NCBI GenBank assembly: GCA_002480925.1
Contig: DLDA01000035.1
Coordinates: 1-56,213, forward strand
DNA from: Lachnospiraceae bacterium UBA7784
GTDB taxonomy: Bacteria; Bacillota; Clostridia; Lachnospirales; Lachnospiraceae
Direction: 5' to 3'
DNA: 56,213 bases
The position numbers were made by a program, and so were the translations under genes. Shown here piece after piece: positions 8,270 through 18,200 of the stretch; within the stretch, counting starts at the first letter, position 1; each line of letters begins with the position of its first letter. Below the pieces are notes generated by a model. It was not told where the DNA came from. It saw only the letters and a program-made list of their open reading frames with translations, and did no database searches.

Positions 8270-9357
8270 AAATCCTGCGCCTCCATATACTTCATGTATT
8301 CTACAACCATCATGGCGATCTTGAATGTTATAGCATCGTCAAATACACGAAGATCCAGTCCTGTGCTCTTCTGGATCTTGTCGAGACGGTATACCAGTGT
8401 ATTCCTGTGTATATAGAGCTGTCTCGATGTCTCAGAAACATTCAGACTGTTTTCAAAAAATTTGTTGATGGTAACCAGAGTCTCCTCATCAAAGTCATCA
8501 GGAGAACGGTCTCCGAATATCTCGCCAATGAACATCTTGCACAGAGGGATCGGCAGCTGATAGATCAGACGTCCGATACCAAGCACCGAATAAGCTATGA
8601 TCTGCTTGTCTGAGAAGAATATCTTTCCTACGTCAAGTGCCAGCACTGCCTCCTTATAGGAACGGGACACATCCTTCAAGTCAGTAACTATAGTGCCATA
8701 GGAGATCCTGACTGCATCCTGCTGTCTGTCACAGAAAACCTGAAAGACGCTCTGGCAGGCCTTCTCTACTTCATCATAGCTGTTATGTGCGAGCTGCTTT
8801 ACTACTATTATATTATCCTCGTCAACCGCAGTGACAAAGTCATGGTTCTTGCTTCCGAATATGCCTCTTACACACTCCATCTCGTCTCCGCGCTTGATCT
8901 TGTCATTTATCTCTATAACTATGCAGACCCTTAAAGCCTCAACATCTATATGAAGCTTCTTTGACCTGTTGTAAATGTCGACGAGCAGGAGATTATCGAG
9001 CAGGAGATTCTTAATGAAATTGTCCCTGTCAAACCTTTCCTTATAGGCTACTGTTAGCTCAGAGAGCTGGAATGCACAGACCTTGCCCATTCCCTGCGCC
9101 TTGTCCTCATCGTCATCCCTTGATATAAGGATGAACTCCAGATTGCCATCGTCATATACCTTGAAAAAGTCGCAGCCGTCCATTACCTGGCTCTCTGCAT
9201 GGGACTTGGCAAAGTCGACCGTTGACGCACTGTAACGGGGGGCATCAGTCATTGTGGAGGCCAGCACAGCACCCTCCGGATCCGTAACAGCAAAATCCAC
9301 CTTTGTGATAGCACATAATCCGTCTATCGTCTTTTGTAAAATCTGATTAGTGATCAT
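8266..9357 (-). CDS. CdaR/PucR-family helix-turn-helix regulator
   Basis: Probable DNA-binding regulator. I place the start at the ATG at 9357 (MITNQILQK), because GGGGG precedes it at 5 bp; the frame is open 14 codons further. About 363 aa: an N-terminal sugar-diacid-recognition-like region (residues about 1-130), a middle PucR/CdaR GGDEF-like region, and the C-terminal PucR HTH with ETSRQLYIHRNTLVYRLDKI. Such proteins usually sit next to glycerate or diacid genes; here it leads directly into ftsEX, which is an unusual context. The ligand cannot be named. Confidence 0.85.
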   Translation of the reverse strand: MITNQILQKTIDGLCAITKVDFAVTDPEGAVLASTMTDAPRYSASTVDFAKSHAESQVMDGCDFFKVYDDGNLEFILISRDDDEDKAQGMGKVCAFQLSELTVAYKERFDRDNFIKNLLLDNLLLVDIYNRSKKLHIDVEALRVCIVIEINDKIKRGDEMECVRGIFGSKNHDFVTAVDEDNIIVVKQLAHNSYDEVEKACQSVFQVFCDRQQDAVRISYGTIVTDLKDVSRSYKEAVLALDVGKIFFSDKQIIAYSVLGIGRLIYQLPIPLCKMFIGEIFGDRSPDDFDEETLVTINKFFENSLNVSETSRQLYIHRNTLVYRLDKIQKSTGLDLRVFDDAITFKIAMMVVEYMKYMEAQDF

Positions 9358-9503
9358 TATAACCCCCATTGGTAAATGTGCACTAAAAATGCCTGTCATT
9401 TTTGAGCAATATTTACAAGTACTCCTTATAGTTTAATACAATCTGACGAAAAATAAAAGACCTTTTTGTTACTTTTTATGCATTATGCGTGAAAAACAGC
9501 ATT

Positions 9504-9532
9504 AAAAAAACACCCCCTGTAAGGGGGGTGCC
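9504..9532 (-). terminator. Terminator of the NlpC/P60 gene
   Basis: Minus strand: CACCCCCC, a short loop, GGGGGTG, then seven T. It starts about 12 bp after the stop of the hydrolase gene. The rest of 9358-9544 is AT-rich with no gene; it must hold the promoter of the CdaR-ftsEX unit, though I see no convincing -35/-10 pair. Confidence 0.88.
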
Positions 9533-9544
9533 ACCTTTATAGGA

Positions 9545-10780
9545 TCAAAGTACACGACGGACAGCTGCTATGTTTCTGTAATTTGCATTAGAGATCTTGA
9601 TACCGTCACGGGCATTTGATGCATGAACGATACGTCCTCCGCCGATATAGAGTGCTACGTGTCCGCTGTAGCAAACAATATCACCAGGCTGCATCTCTGA
9701 TGTGGAAACTCCTCTTCCTACGCTTCTGTCAGCTGATGATGAATGAGGAAGACTAACACCGAACTTCCTGTATACACTCATTACAAATCCTGAGCAATCA
9801 GCTCCATTTGTAAGAGATGTACCGCCCCATACATACGGATTCCCTACGAACTGGCAGGCATAGCTTGCAACTGAGCTTCCGCTGCCGCCTGAAGGAGCCT
9901 GATATGATGAGCTTCCTGATGACTGGCTCGATGATGAAGACGAAGATGAAGATGAAGACGAAGAAGATGATGCGGATGAATCTGAAACCTCATCTCTTAC
10001 TACTGCTTTTGCTGCCTTTGCCTTCTTAGCTGCCTTAATAGACTCTATTGTCTTAGCATGTGAGAAGGTATCTCTTACTGTGACATAATCAGCTGAAACA
10101 TATCCCTTGTCATCATCAGCCTTTACCTTGATCCAGCCATCCTTCTCATCCGCTAAAACCTTAAGTTCTGAGCTGCCAGGTACAAGATCTAAAACCTCTG
10201 AATCCGAATCAGCCTTTGCACGAACCTTGAGTGTTGTGGTGTTTACTGTAGCTACAGGAACAGCTGCCTTCTCGACCGCGTCCTTGCTTCCTACTGTAAG
10301 ATACTCATTCTTGACCCAGCCTGTAACCTTTCCGGACTTGATCTTGGTCCAGCCCTTCTTTGTATCGATGACATGACCGAGATTGTCATTGTAGATATGG
10401 CCTACAAGCTTTGAGCTCTGGCTTGCATGCTTTCTTACATTCGCATAATCTGAAACCCTTGCGATTGCGAGCTTGTCATACTTCTGCTGCTCGGCTGCTT
10501 TCTCTGCAGCTGCCTGATCCTCCTCAGCATCAAGCTCATCTGATGTATCTGAAACTATATCTGCAAGAGCTCTGTTGACACCTGAAAGAGTACTTCCAGT
10601 ACCTGTAACAGCCTGATCTGCTGTATCAGCCTGACTGGCATCCGTATCATTAGTTGCAAGCCTTACCATTGCGGAAGCTCCGGCAACCGGTGCTGCCTGT
10701 GTCGGAAGTGCTGCTCCTGCAAGCATGATCCCTGCTGAAAGTGTAAGTGCTGCCGCCTGTACCTTGCGATTACGATTCAT
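9545..10780 (-). CDS. Secreted NlpC/P60 peptidoglycan endopeptidase with two SH3b domains
   Basis: Probable gamma-D-glutamyl-diamino-acid or related cell-wall endopeptidase. 411 aa. Signal peptide with AALTLSAGIMLAGAALPTQA (cleavage near residue 30), then SH3-like domains at about 108-165 and 175-240 (YANVRKHAS, LKVRAKADS), a poly-Ser linker of about 25 residues (near 270-295), and the NlpC/P60 domain at about 300-411. Catalytic Cys is near residue 329 (NGADCSGFV), His in SGHVALYIG and the third polar residue is a His in VHAS. Single-gene unit with its own promoter and terminator. A natural candidate client of FtsEX-type control, but that is only inference from proximity. Confidence 0.94.
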   Translation of the reverse strand: MNRNRKVQAAALTLSAGIMLAGAALPTQAAPVAGASAMVRLATNDTDASQADTADQAVTGTGSTLSGVNRALADIVSDTSDELDAEEDQAAAEKAAEQQKYDKLAIARVSDYANVRKHASQSSKLVGHIYNDNLGHVIDTKKGWTKIKSGKVTGWVKNEYLTVGSKDAVEKAAVPVATVNTTTLKVRAKADSDSEVLDLVPGSSELKVLADEKDGWIKVKADDDKGYVSADYVTVRDTFSHAKTIESIKAAKKAKAAKAVVRDEVSDSSASSSSSSSSSSSSSSSQSSGSSSYQAPSGGSGSSVASYACQFVGNPYVWGGTSLTNGADCSGFVMSVYRKFGVSLPHSSSADRSVGRGVSTSEMQPGDIVCYSGHVALYIGGGRIVHASNARDGIKISNANYRNIAAVRRVL

Positions 10781-10802
10781 TCTTATAACCTCTTATAAAT
10801 TT

Positions 10803-10830
10803 GTTATATTGTCATTAACAGTTATTACAA
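10803..10830 (-). promoter_or_regulatory. Probable promoter of the NlpC/P60 gene
   Basis: Minus strand: TTGTAA (10830-10825), 16-bp spacer, TATAAC (10808-10803), about 25 bp before the start codon. The surrounding DNA repeats the motif ACAAATTT several times, including the palindrome ACAAATTTGT, which could be a regulator site. Confidence 0.5.
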
Positions 10831-10924
10831 ATTTGTTACATTTGTTAATATACACTGGTAAGAGGTTTTTGTCAAGCTATTTCTTAAAAAAAAATTGAAA
10901 AAATTCCAATATTTACTACTACCT

Positions 10925-11824
10925 TTACTGCGTTATGTAATCATAGGCCGATGTAGCGGCATTGGCTCCGTCCGCTGCCGCCGTGATCACCTGGCGAAGC
11001 TTCTTGGTCCTTATATCTCCGGCCGCAAAGATCCCTGGAATGCTTGTAATGCAGTCCTCGCCGGCCTTTATATAGCCTCTTTCGTCCATATCAGGAAGTC
11101 CATCAATGCCATCGGTTTTTGGCCTTGTCCCGACAGCCATGAACACTCCGTCTACAGGGATAAGCACGGTCTCTCCTGTCGTCCTGTTCTCTGTTTCAAG
11201 ACCTCTTACCTTAACCTCACCCCCTACAGACTTTACTACAGTATCCATAACAAGTGTAACATTTGAGATCCCCTCCACCTGTCTTGCCAGAGACCTGGCT
11301 CCGCGGAACTCGTTTCTTCTATGGATCAGATATACCTTTTTTGCAAAGCGTGACAGATAGATGGCGTCACCTAAGGCCACATCTCCGCCTCCGACTACAG
11401 CGACATCCTTTCCTCTGAAAAAGGCCCCGTCGCAGGTCGCGCAGTAGGATACTCCCTTTCCTCTGAACTTTTCCTCTCCCGGCACACCGAGCTGCCTGTG
11501 ATCTGCTCCCATAGCAAGGATAACCGTCCTTGTCTCTATCTCCTCCCCGCTCTCAAGGGTCACCTTAGAAGCTGTAACTGCCTTAGCAGTTCCTTCCATA
11601 AACTCGCATCCGAGCTTAGCTGCGTGTTCCCTGAATTTCATACCCAGCTCCATTCCGTTTATCCCCGGAAGTCCCGGATAATTATCGACTACATCGGTTG
11701 TAGCTATCTGCCCTCCTCCTACAGGAGTATTCTCTATAAGAAGAGTCCTAAGGCCGGCTCTGACCCCATATATGGCTGCCGAAAGCCCGGCAGGACCGCT
11801 TCCAATGATCACTGTATCGTACAT
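10925..11824 (-). CDS. trxB: Thioredoxin-disulfide reductase
   Basis: FAD flavoenzyme that reduces thioredoxin with NADPH. 299 aa, complete. FAD-binding GSGPAG at residues 8-13, redox-active CATC at 128-131, NADPH-binding GGGDVA, and the C-terminal FAD motif TSIPGIFAAGDI. Start has AAGGAG upstream. It begins 13 bp after the stop of a 59-aa Cys-containing protein gene, so the two form an operon. The downstream gap of about 140 bp to the NlpC gene shows no strong terminator. Confidence 0.96.
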   Translation of the reverse strand: MYDTVIIGSGPAGLSAAIYGVRAGLRTLLIENTPVGGGQIATTDVVDNYPGLPGINGMELGMKFREHAAKLGCEFMEGTAKAVTASKVTLESGEEIETRTVILAMGADHRQLGVPGEEKFRGKGVSYCATCDGAFFRGKDVAVVGGGDVALGDAIYLSRFAKKVYLIHRRNEFRGARSLARQVEGISNVTLVMDTVVKSVGGEVKVRGLETENRTTGETVLIPVDGVFMAVGTRPKTDGIDGLPDMDERGYIKAGEDCITSIPGIFAAGDIRTKKLRQVITAAADGANAATSAYDYITQ

Positions 11825-11837
11825 ATGCTTCTCCTTT

Positions 11838-12017
11838 CTAGAATGCCTGATGCTTTACTACAGCATACTCATTATCAGATCTGTAAAACGGGCATTCCTT
11901 ATAATGCGACGAAAAAAGACGGGCCATATCATCCTCATCTATATCCACATCGCAGACATAAGCCTCATCGTCCTCATCATAGACATAGTTATTACATGAC
12001 TCACACATTCCGCTCAT
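11838..12017 (-). CDS. Small DUF6472-type protein (59 aa)
   Basis: Short gene not covered by longer-ORF searches. Reading from ATG at 12017 it gives MSGMCESCNNYVYDEDDEAY..., 59 residues, with Cys at CESC, YVC and ECP and an acidic patch DVDIDEDDMAR. The pattern CESCxNYxYDE...CPFYR matches the small DUF6472 proteins I know from Lachnospiraceae. GGAGG lies 9 bp upstream of the ATG; an in-frame ATG three codons later is an alternative. The four Cys suggest a small metal- or redox-active protein, fitting its place just ahead of trxB, but the function is unknown. Confidence 0.82.
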   Translation of the reverse strand: MSGMCESCNNYVYDEDDEAYVCDVDIDEDDMARLFSSHYKECPFYRSDNEYAVVKHQAF

Positions 12018-12092
12018 AGAAGGCCACCTCCATATCCACGCGTGATTAGTACCTTATCATAAACGAGGCTATTTTTCAAGAAATCCCAAGCC

Positions 12093-12121
12093 TTGTCACC
12101 ATATATCATATCTGTTATTAT
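12093..12121 (+). promoter_or_regulatory. Promoter of pepF
   Basis: TTGTCA (12093-12098), 17-bp spacer, TATTAT (12116-12121), about 30 bp ahead of the pepF ATG, which has GGAGG. The opposite strand of the same gap must drive the DUF6472-trxB pair; a weaker TTGAAA-17-TAAGGT pair lies there at about 12055-12083. Confidence 0.75.
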
Positions 12122-12152
12122 TTTCATGTCTTACATTTGATAGGAGGTAAAG

Positions 12153-13940
12153 ATGACAAAGCTTATAGATAGAAAAGATGCCGACAGGAAGTTTACCTGG
12201 GACCTAAGCTCCCTTTATAAAAGCGATCGGGACTGGGAGCAGGCCTTTACGGAGCTTGATCAAAAGACCAGTGCTGTCATGGCCTTTCAGGGAAGATTAA
12301 AGGATGCCCCTACTATAAAGGGCTATTATGACAGCATGACAGACCTTTCACTTCTCCTTGACGACCTTTTCTGCTATGCCTCGCTTAGAAAGAACGAGGA
12401 TAATGGAGCTGACAAGGGACAGAGGATGTATCAGAGGATCTATTCCGAGTATACACATATCTTAAGCGCGACCGCCTTTGCCGAGCCAGAGATCCTTTCG
12501 CTGGATCAGGACACCTTAAATAAAATAAAGGAAAGCGATGAGCTAAAGGACTACCGTTATACCCTGACACTTCTTATAAGAAGAAAGGCCCACACCTTAA
12601 GCGCTGATCAGGAGAAGCTTCTGGCCTCATTTACAGCTGCACTTGGTGCTCCTAAGGATATAGCCAACACCCTTCAGGATGTGGATCTGGCCTTTGATCC
12701 GGTGACAGACAAGAATGGGCAGCCCATCGAGGTTACAGGAGCTAACTATATCCTGCTCCAGTCCTCTGACGACAGGATCCTGAGGAAGAATTCATTTGAC
12801 AGCTTTTATAAGGGATATGAAAAGCATATAAATACATTTGCAGCAGCCTATCAGGGTGCCGTCAGATCTGCCTGCGCAAGGGCAGCTGCAAGGGGATATG
12901 CAAGCAGCCGTGCCATGTCCATGGCTGAGGAATGTATACCTGAAGATGTTTATGACAACCTGACCGCAGCGGTAAGGGATCATCTGCCAGCCATGTATGA
13001 CTATGCTGCCTTAAGGAAAAGAATCCTTGGTCTTGATGAGCTTCACTACTACGACCTCTATGCCCCTCTTGTAAAGGGCAGCGAAAAAAGCTACTCTCTG
13101 GATCAGGCAGAGGAAATGGTGCTTGAGGCACTCTCACCTCTCGGAAAAAGCTATACCGATACAGTAAGGAAGGCCTTCAAGGAAAGATGGATGGATGTCT
13201 ATCCAAACAAGGGAAAGACATCAGGCGCATACTCATCCGGTACCTACAGGAGCAACCCTTATATACTTTTGAATTTCACAGGAACCCTTGACTCGGTTTC
13301 TACTATAGCGCATGAGATGGGTCATTCCATGCAGACATATCTGTCAAACCATAAGCAGCCGCCTCAGTATGCCGACTATACGCTCTTTGTAGCCGAGGTT
13401 GCATCAACTGTAAATGAAAACCTGCTCGTATCCCATCTCCTGAAGACAACTGATGATCCGCGCGAAAAGCTTTGCTATCTGAATCAGTATCTGGAGGGCT
13501 TCAAGGGGACTGTCTACAGGCAGACAATGTTTGCAGAATTCGAGGATAAGGCCCACAAGCTATCTGAAAAAGGGGAGGCACTGAATGCCTCCACCTTAAA
13601 TGATATATATGAGAAACTGATAAAGGACTATTTCGGAGATAATCTGACCTACGACAGTCAGGTAAGGCTTGAATGGGCGCGTATCCCTCACTTCTACAGG
13701 CCATTCTATGTATATAAATATGCGACAAGCTACTGTGCTGCAGTTGCCATCTCCGAGTCTATCCTTGATAATAAGGAGGGAGCTCTCGAGCACTATCTCG
13801 AATTCCTGTCAATGGGCGGGAGCGCCGATCCTATAGATGAGCTTCGCCATGCAGGAGTTGATCTGACAAGGCGTGATCCGATCGACGCTGCCCTTGACCG
13901 GTTCAAGGACTATGTGGATCAGGCATCTTCTCTTATTTAG
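12153..13940 (+). CDS. pepF: Oligoendopeptidase F (M3 metallopeptidase)
   Basis: Cytosolic zinc peptidase that cleaves short peptides. 595 aa, normal for PepF. The zinc motif HEMGH is at about residues 387-391, with the third ligand Glu downstream in FVAEVASTVNE. The N-terminal DRKFTWDLSSLYKSD is typical. No signal peptide. Its last 8 bp overlap the end of the convergent DUF438 gene, so no terminator separates the two. Confidence 0.96.
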   Translation: MTKLIDRKDADRKFTWDLSSLYKSDRDWEQAFTELDQKTSAVMAFQGRLKDAPTIKGYYDSMTDLSLLLDDLFCYASLRKNEDNGADKGQRMYQRIYSEYTHILSATAFAEPEILSLDQDTLNKIKESDELKDYRYTLTLLIRRKAHTLSADQEKLLASFTAALGAPKDIANTLQDVDLAFDPVTDKNGQPIEVTGANYILLQSSDDRILRKNSFDSFYKGYEKHINTFAAAYQGAVRSACARAAARGYASSRAMSMAEECIPEDVYDNLTAAVRDHLPAMYDYAALRKRILGLDELHYYDLYAPLVKGSEKSYSLDQAEEMVLEALSPLGKSYTDTVRKAFKERWMDVYPNKGKTSGAYSSGTYRSNPYILLNFTGTLDSVSTIAHEMGHSMQTYLSNHKQPPQYADYTLFVAEVASTVNENLLVSHLLKTTDDPREKLCYLNQYLEGFKGTVYRQTMFAEFEDKAHKLSEKGEALNASTLNDIYEKLIKDYFGDNLTYDSQVRLEWARIPHFYRPFYVYKYATSYCAAVAISESILDNKEGALEHYLEFLSMGGSADPIDELRHAGVDLTRRDPIDAALDRFKDYVDQASSLI

Positions 13941-15154
13941 CGAAGTGATCTCTGGCAAAGGTCATATCTGAAACGACCTCCATTGTTCCAACATATCTGC
14001 CTGTCCTGTCACGCACAGCCATATAGCGGATCAGGACAGGCCTGCCTTCGCGGTTGGTCCACAGATCAACCGAATCCTTTTCTCCACTTTTAAGCTCACT
14101 TATCACCATCCTGACCATAGGCTCGACCTTTGGCGGATGGCAGGTATATACCTCCCTGTCTATCGCAGCAAGAGGTCTTTTGAAAAGCTTCTTTTCCTGA
14201 ATTGAAATATCTGTTTATATCATTTTCATCGATAAAGGAGATCTCTAGCGGGATCGTATCAAGCATGGCGTTAAGCTGCTCGACAGTCATATGACCTCCC
14301 GGGAATCTGACCTCTGACTCAGATGAAGACATCTCAAATGAAGGAGATGCCTCCTCCCACTGGGAGAACTCCACTCCAGGCACGGACTCATAATCAGACA
14401 GATCCCTTGCAATGCCCTTCCAGACCTGCTCGCTGAAATTCTTTGCGCAGAGAGGGAAAAGGATATTATCCTCCTTATAGACCATCTCCTCTGCCCTGGT
14501 AAGGACCCTGTCTATTCTCTCCTGCCAGGCGCTCTCATCCATTCTCTTTGGATTTCTTTCTGCCTCGCCAGTCAGAGTACGGAGCTCATCTCTTATCTCG
14601 TCATCCACACCCCACATCACATCTGAAGGTCCCCTGAAGCCATAATCCTTTTTAAGGACTGGATATATCAGGTCGCCTTTTTTTGCATAATGAAGAGCTA
14701 TCTGTCTTGTCCTTTCAAGAACAGGGAGAATGTCCTTCTTTTCTGAAAGTGCCCTTCTGGCCTCCGAAAGCTGCTTTTCCACAGCACGGTTTTCAAGATA
14801 GAAAATATTAAGAGGATGTCCCTTTATCTCTCTTAGTCTGGTGAATTCCTCGCCGGCCCCGTCACTTCTCTTAAGCCTTTCAGATATTCCAAGCGATTTA
14901 TTAACCGCTTTTTCCGCATTATCTATCCTCTCCTGGACAGTAGCTCCATGAAAAAGAGCCGAATGGACATCGCAGAGTCTCTGTACATCAGAGATCTTTG
15001 TTCCTGACTCTATCATAGCCTGCTCTGCCTTAGCAATCTCTGCCGCATCGACATCGCTGAAGTTTGCGACGAACTCGGCCTTTACCCTTTCAAGGTCCTC
15101 TCCCTCACTAAGTCTCTTTACATAATCCTTAAGTAGCTCTGCTCTGTCTGCCAT
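13933..15154 (-). pseudogene. DUF438 hemerythrin/PAS-domain protein, frameshifted
   Basis: Two open frames together make one DUF438-type protein. Residues 1 to about 320 (from ATG 15154, with GGAGG) cover the N-terminal DUF438 region and a hemerythrin-like domain, ending near DINRYFN. The frame then shifts at about 14190-14200: the expected continuation KKLFKRPLAAIDREVYTCHP and KVEPMVRMVISELKSGEKDS is present in another frame and runs to the stop at 13933, completing the PAS_10 domain. The shift lies near a short A-rich stretch, GGAAAAGAAG. It could be a real mutation or an assembly error. Intact relatives are thought to be redox or O2/NO-responsive, but this is weakly established. Confidence 0.85.
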
Positions 15155-15230
15155 GTTATTTTCCTCCGTTTCTTATCTTCTGGAAAAAATATAACACCGC
15201 AGACTGACCTTGTACGTTGCAAATCCAACA

Positions 15231-18200
15231 TTAAATTTTCCCGCTGGTTATAGAGACATTCTCCTCTCCTGCGAATTTCCTGACCTCTTCTATCAGATCC
15301 TGATCTATCCTTATATGAAGGCTTGAATATTTCTTCATAAGCTTCTGGTCTGCAATAAAGGCAACTATGGTATCATCGCCCCCTGGCCTTCCCTCAAAGA
15401 TCGACAGGAAGCTTTTTTCTATATCAAGAAAGGTCTTCTTGTCAGAAAATCTGACCCAGAGCTCCTTTGTCAGATCCTTGAAGCTTATCACCTGATCAGC
15501 AATAAAGGTCGCGTCCTCCTCGTCATCAACAGAGGCATGACCCTTTATCAGATACTTGCCGTCCTCAACTATTGAATTCCTGTACTTATCAAAGCAGTCC
15601 GGGAAAAATATGATCTCCATAGAGCCATAGAGGTCCTCAGCGGTGACAAATGCCATGGCTCTGTCTGTCCTTGTATATTTGACCGAGATCTCATTTACTA
15701 CTACACCAATGACACCACGCTGATTCTGCACCACATCAACTGTCCCGGTCTCCTCGTTCCTGTGGAAATCCCTCGAATAAAGCGTTACATTCTTCTTTAT
15801 CACAGGAAGATACTCCTCAAGAGGATGACCGCTTATATAGATACCCATGACCTCCTTCTCGAAGGAAAGCAGCATATCCCTGTCAAACTCAGGCGTGACA
15901 GGAAGTGAATGCTCAAGCTTCCTTCTGTCCTCATCCGAGGAGATAAGGTCCATAAATGACATCTGGCCTGTGACCATATCCTTCTGCTCACGGGAGATAT
16001 CATCCATTATGGTGCTTATCCCTGCATACATTGACCTGCGGTTGGCCCCGAAGCAGTCGCAGGCTCCGGACTTGACCAGATTTTCCATGGTTCTCTTGTT
16101 GAGGCCAAGCGGAATGCAGCGTCTGAGGAAATCCTCATAGGAAATATATTTTCCTCCTCTTTCTCTTTCCTTTACTATATTGTCAGCCATCGCTGACCCA
16201 AGAGCCTTCACAGCATTAAGCCCGTATCTCAAGCTTCCATCGCTTACAGAGAACTCTCCTCTTCCCTCATTCACATCAGGAGGCAGGACCTTAAGTCCCA
16301 TATCCCTGGCTGCATTCAGATAATCATAGAGCTTGCCTGAGGAATCGATCACAGAGGTAAGAAGGGCTGCCATATACTCAGCAGGATAATAATATTTTAA
16401 AAATGCTGTCTGCATACTGAGAACTGCATAGCAGGCCGCATGAGATTTATTGAAGGCATACTGGGCGAAATCCAGCATGGAATCGTAGATCTCGTTTGCT
16501 ACCCGCTCCGACTCCTGATCACTGTCGCAGATATGGTTCTTGATGCAGCCCGGCACATATCCCTTCTCACCGGGATTTCCGCTTCCATATACAAAGGAGC
16601 TTCGGCCTGCCTGAATCTCATCCTGATGCTTCTTTGACATGGCACGCCGCATGATATCGGCCTGGCCCATCGAGTAGCCGGCCAGGGACTGCACGATCTG
16701 CATGACCTGCTCCTGATAGACTATGCAGCCATAGGTATCCTTAAGGATAGGTTCAAGAGCCTTACATTTGTATACTACAGAATCCGGATCCTTCTTTCCC
16801 TTTATATAATCAGGTATGAACTGCATGGGACCCGGACGATATAGGGAGATACCGGCGATTATATCCTCAAACGATGACGGAGCAAGCTCCTTCATGAAGG
16901 ACTGCATTCCGGCTCCCTCCAGCTGGAAGACACCTGCTGTCTTTCCTGTGCCTATGAATTCAAGAGTCTTTTTGTCATTTAAGTCAATGTGGTCGATATC
17001 CACATCTATGCCACGGTTTTCCTTTATATTTTTTACAGCATCCTTTACAACTGTAAGTGTACGCAGGCCAAGGAAGTCCATCTTCAGATAGCCGAGCTGC
17101 TCGAGCTGTATCATGTTGTATTCACAGGCAGGAGTCCCGTCCTTTGATCTGCCTTGAGGCATGCACTGATCGGCCCTTTCAGGATAGATGACTACACCGG
17201 CTGCATGCACTCCTGTGGACTTTGGAATACCCTCAAGCTCCTCTGCTGCCTTGAACCATTTTATATTCTCGGGCGACTTTCTGGCCGTCTCAGCCAGATC
17301 CGGCACCTTCTTAAGCGCAGCCTCAAGTGTGATATTGAGCTCATTGGGAATAAGCTTTGACACCCGGTTTGTCTCGGAAAATGGTATGCCCATTGCCCTT
17401 CCCACATCCTTTATCACTGCCTTGGCCTTCATATTCTGGAATGTAGTGATAAGGCTTACGTGGTCAGCTCCGTACTTGGAGAATATATAGTCGCTTATGA
17501 CCCTGTTTCTCTCACGGTCCTCGAAATCCACGTCAATATCCGGCATTGATACACGCTCTGGATTAAGGAAGCGCTCGAAGAGAAGGTTGTATTTCACAGG
17601 ATCAATGGCAGTAATACCTATACAGTAGCAGACCCGGCTTCCGGCAGCCGATCCACGGCCCGGCCCTGTCTTGCAGCCATGGGTATTTGCCCAGTTGATG
17701 TAATCCCATACTATAAGGATATATTCGACGAAACCCTTCTCCTTTATTACGGAAAGCTCTTTCATCGTATCCATATGGATCTGCTGGCGCTGATTATCGT
17801 TATAATCAGGGTTGTTTACATATCTTTCAACGAACCCTGTTTCGATAAGTTCCGTAAGAAAGTCCAGAGCACTCTGTCCTTCATGTCCCTCAGGCAGAGT
17901 ATAATTAGGTTTCTTGTACTGGTTGAATACAAAGTCAACCTGACATCTGTCCGCTATCTTCTGTGTATTTTCTATTGCATCGTCAAAATCCGGGAAGAGC
18001 TCCCTCATCTCTTCCTCGCTCTTGACATAATACTGGCCGCCCTCATAGCGGATCCTGTCCTGGTCTGTGACCAGCTTGTTCTCCTGCATGCATAAAAGCA
18101 CATCATGGCTCTCTGCATCCTCAGGCAGTGTGTAATGGCAGTCATTTGTCACGACAAGCGGTATACCTGTTTCCTTACTTATCCTTATTACTGTCTGATT

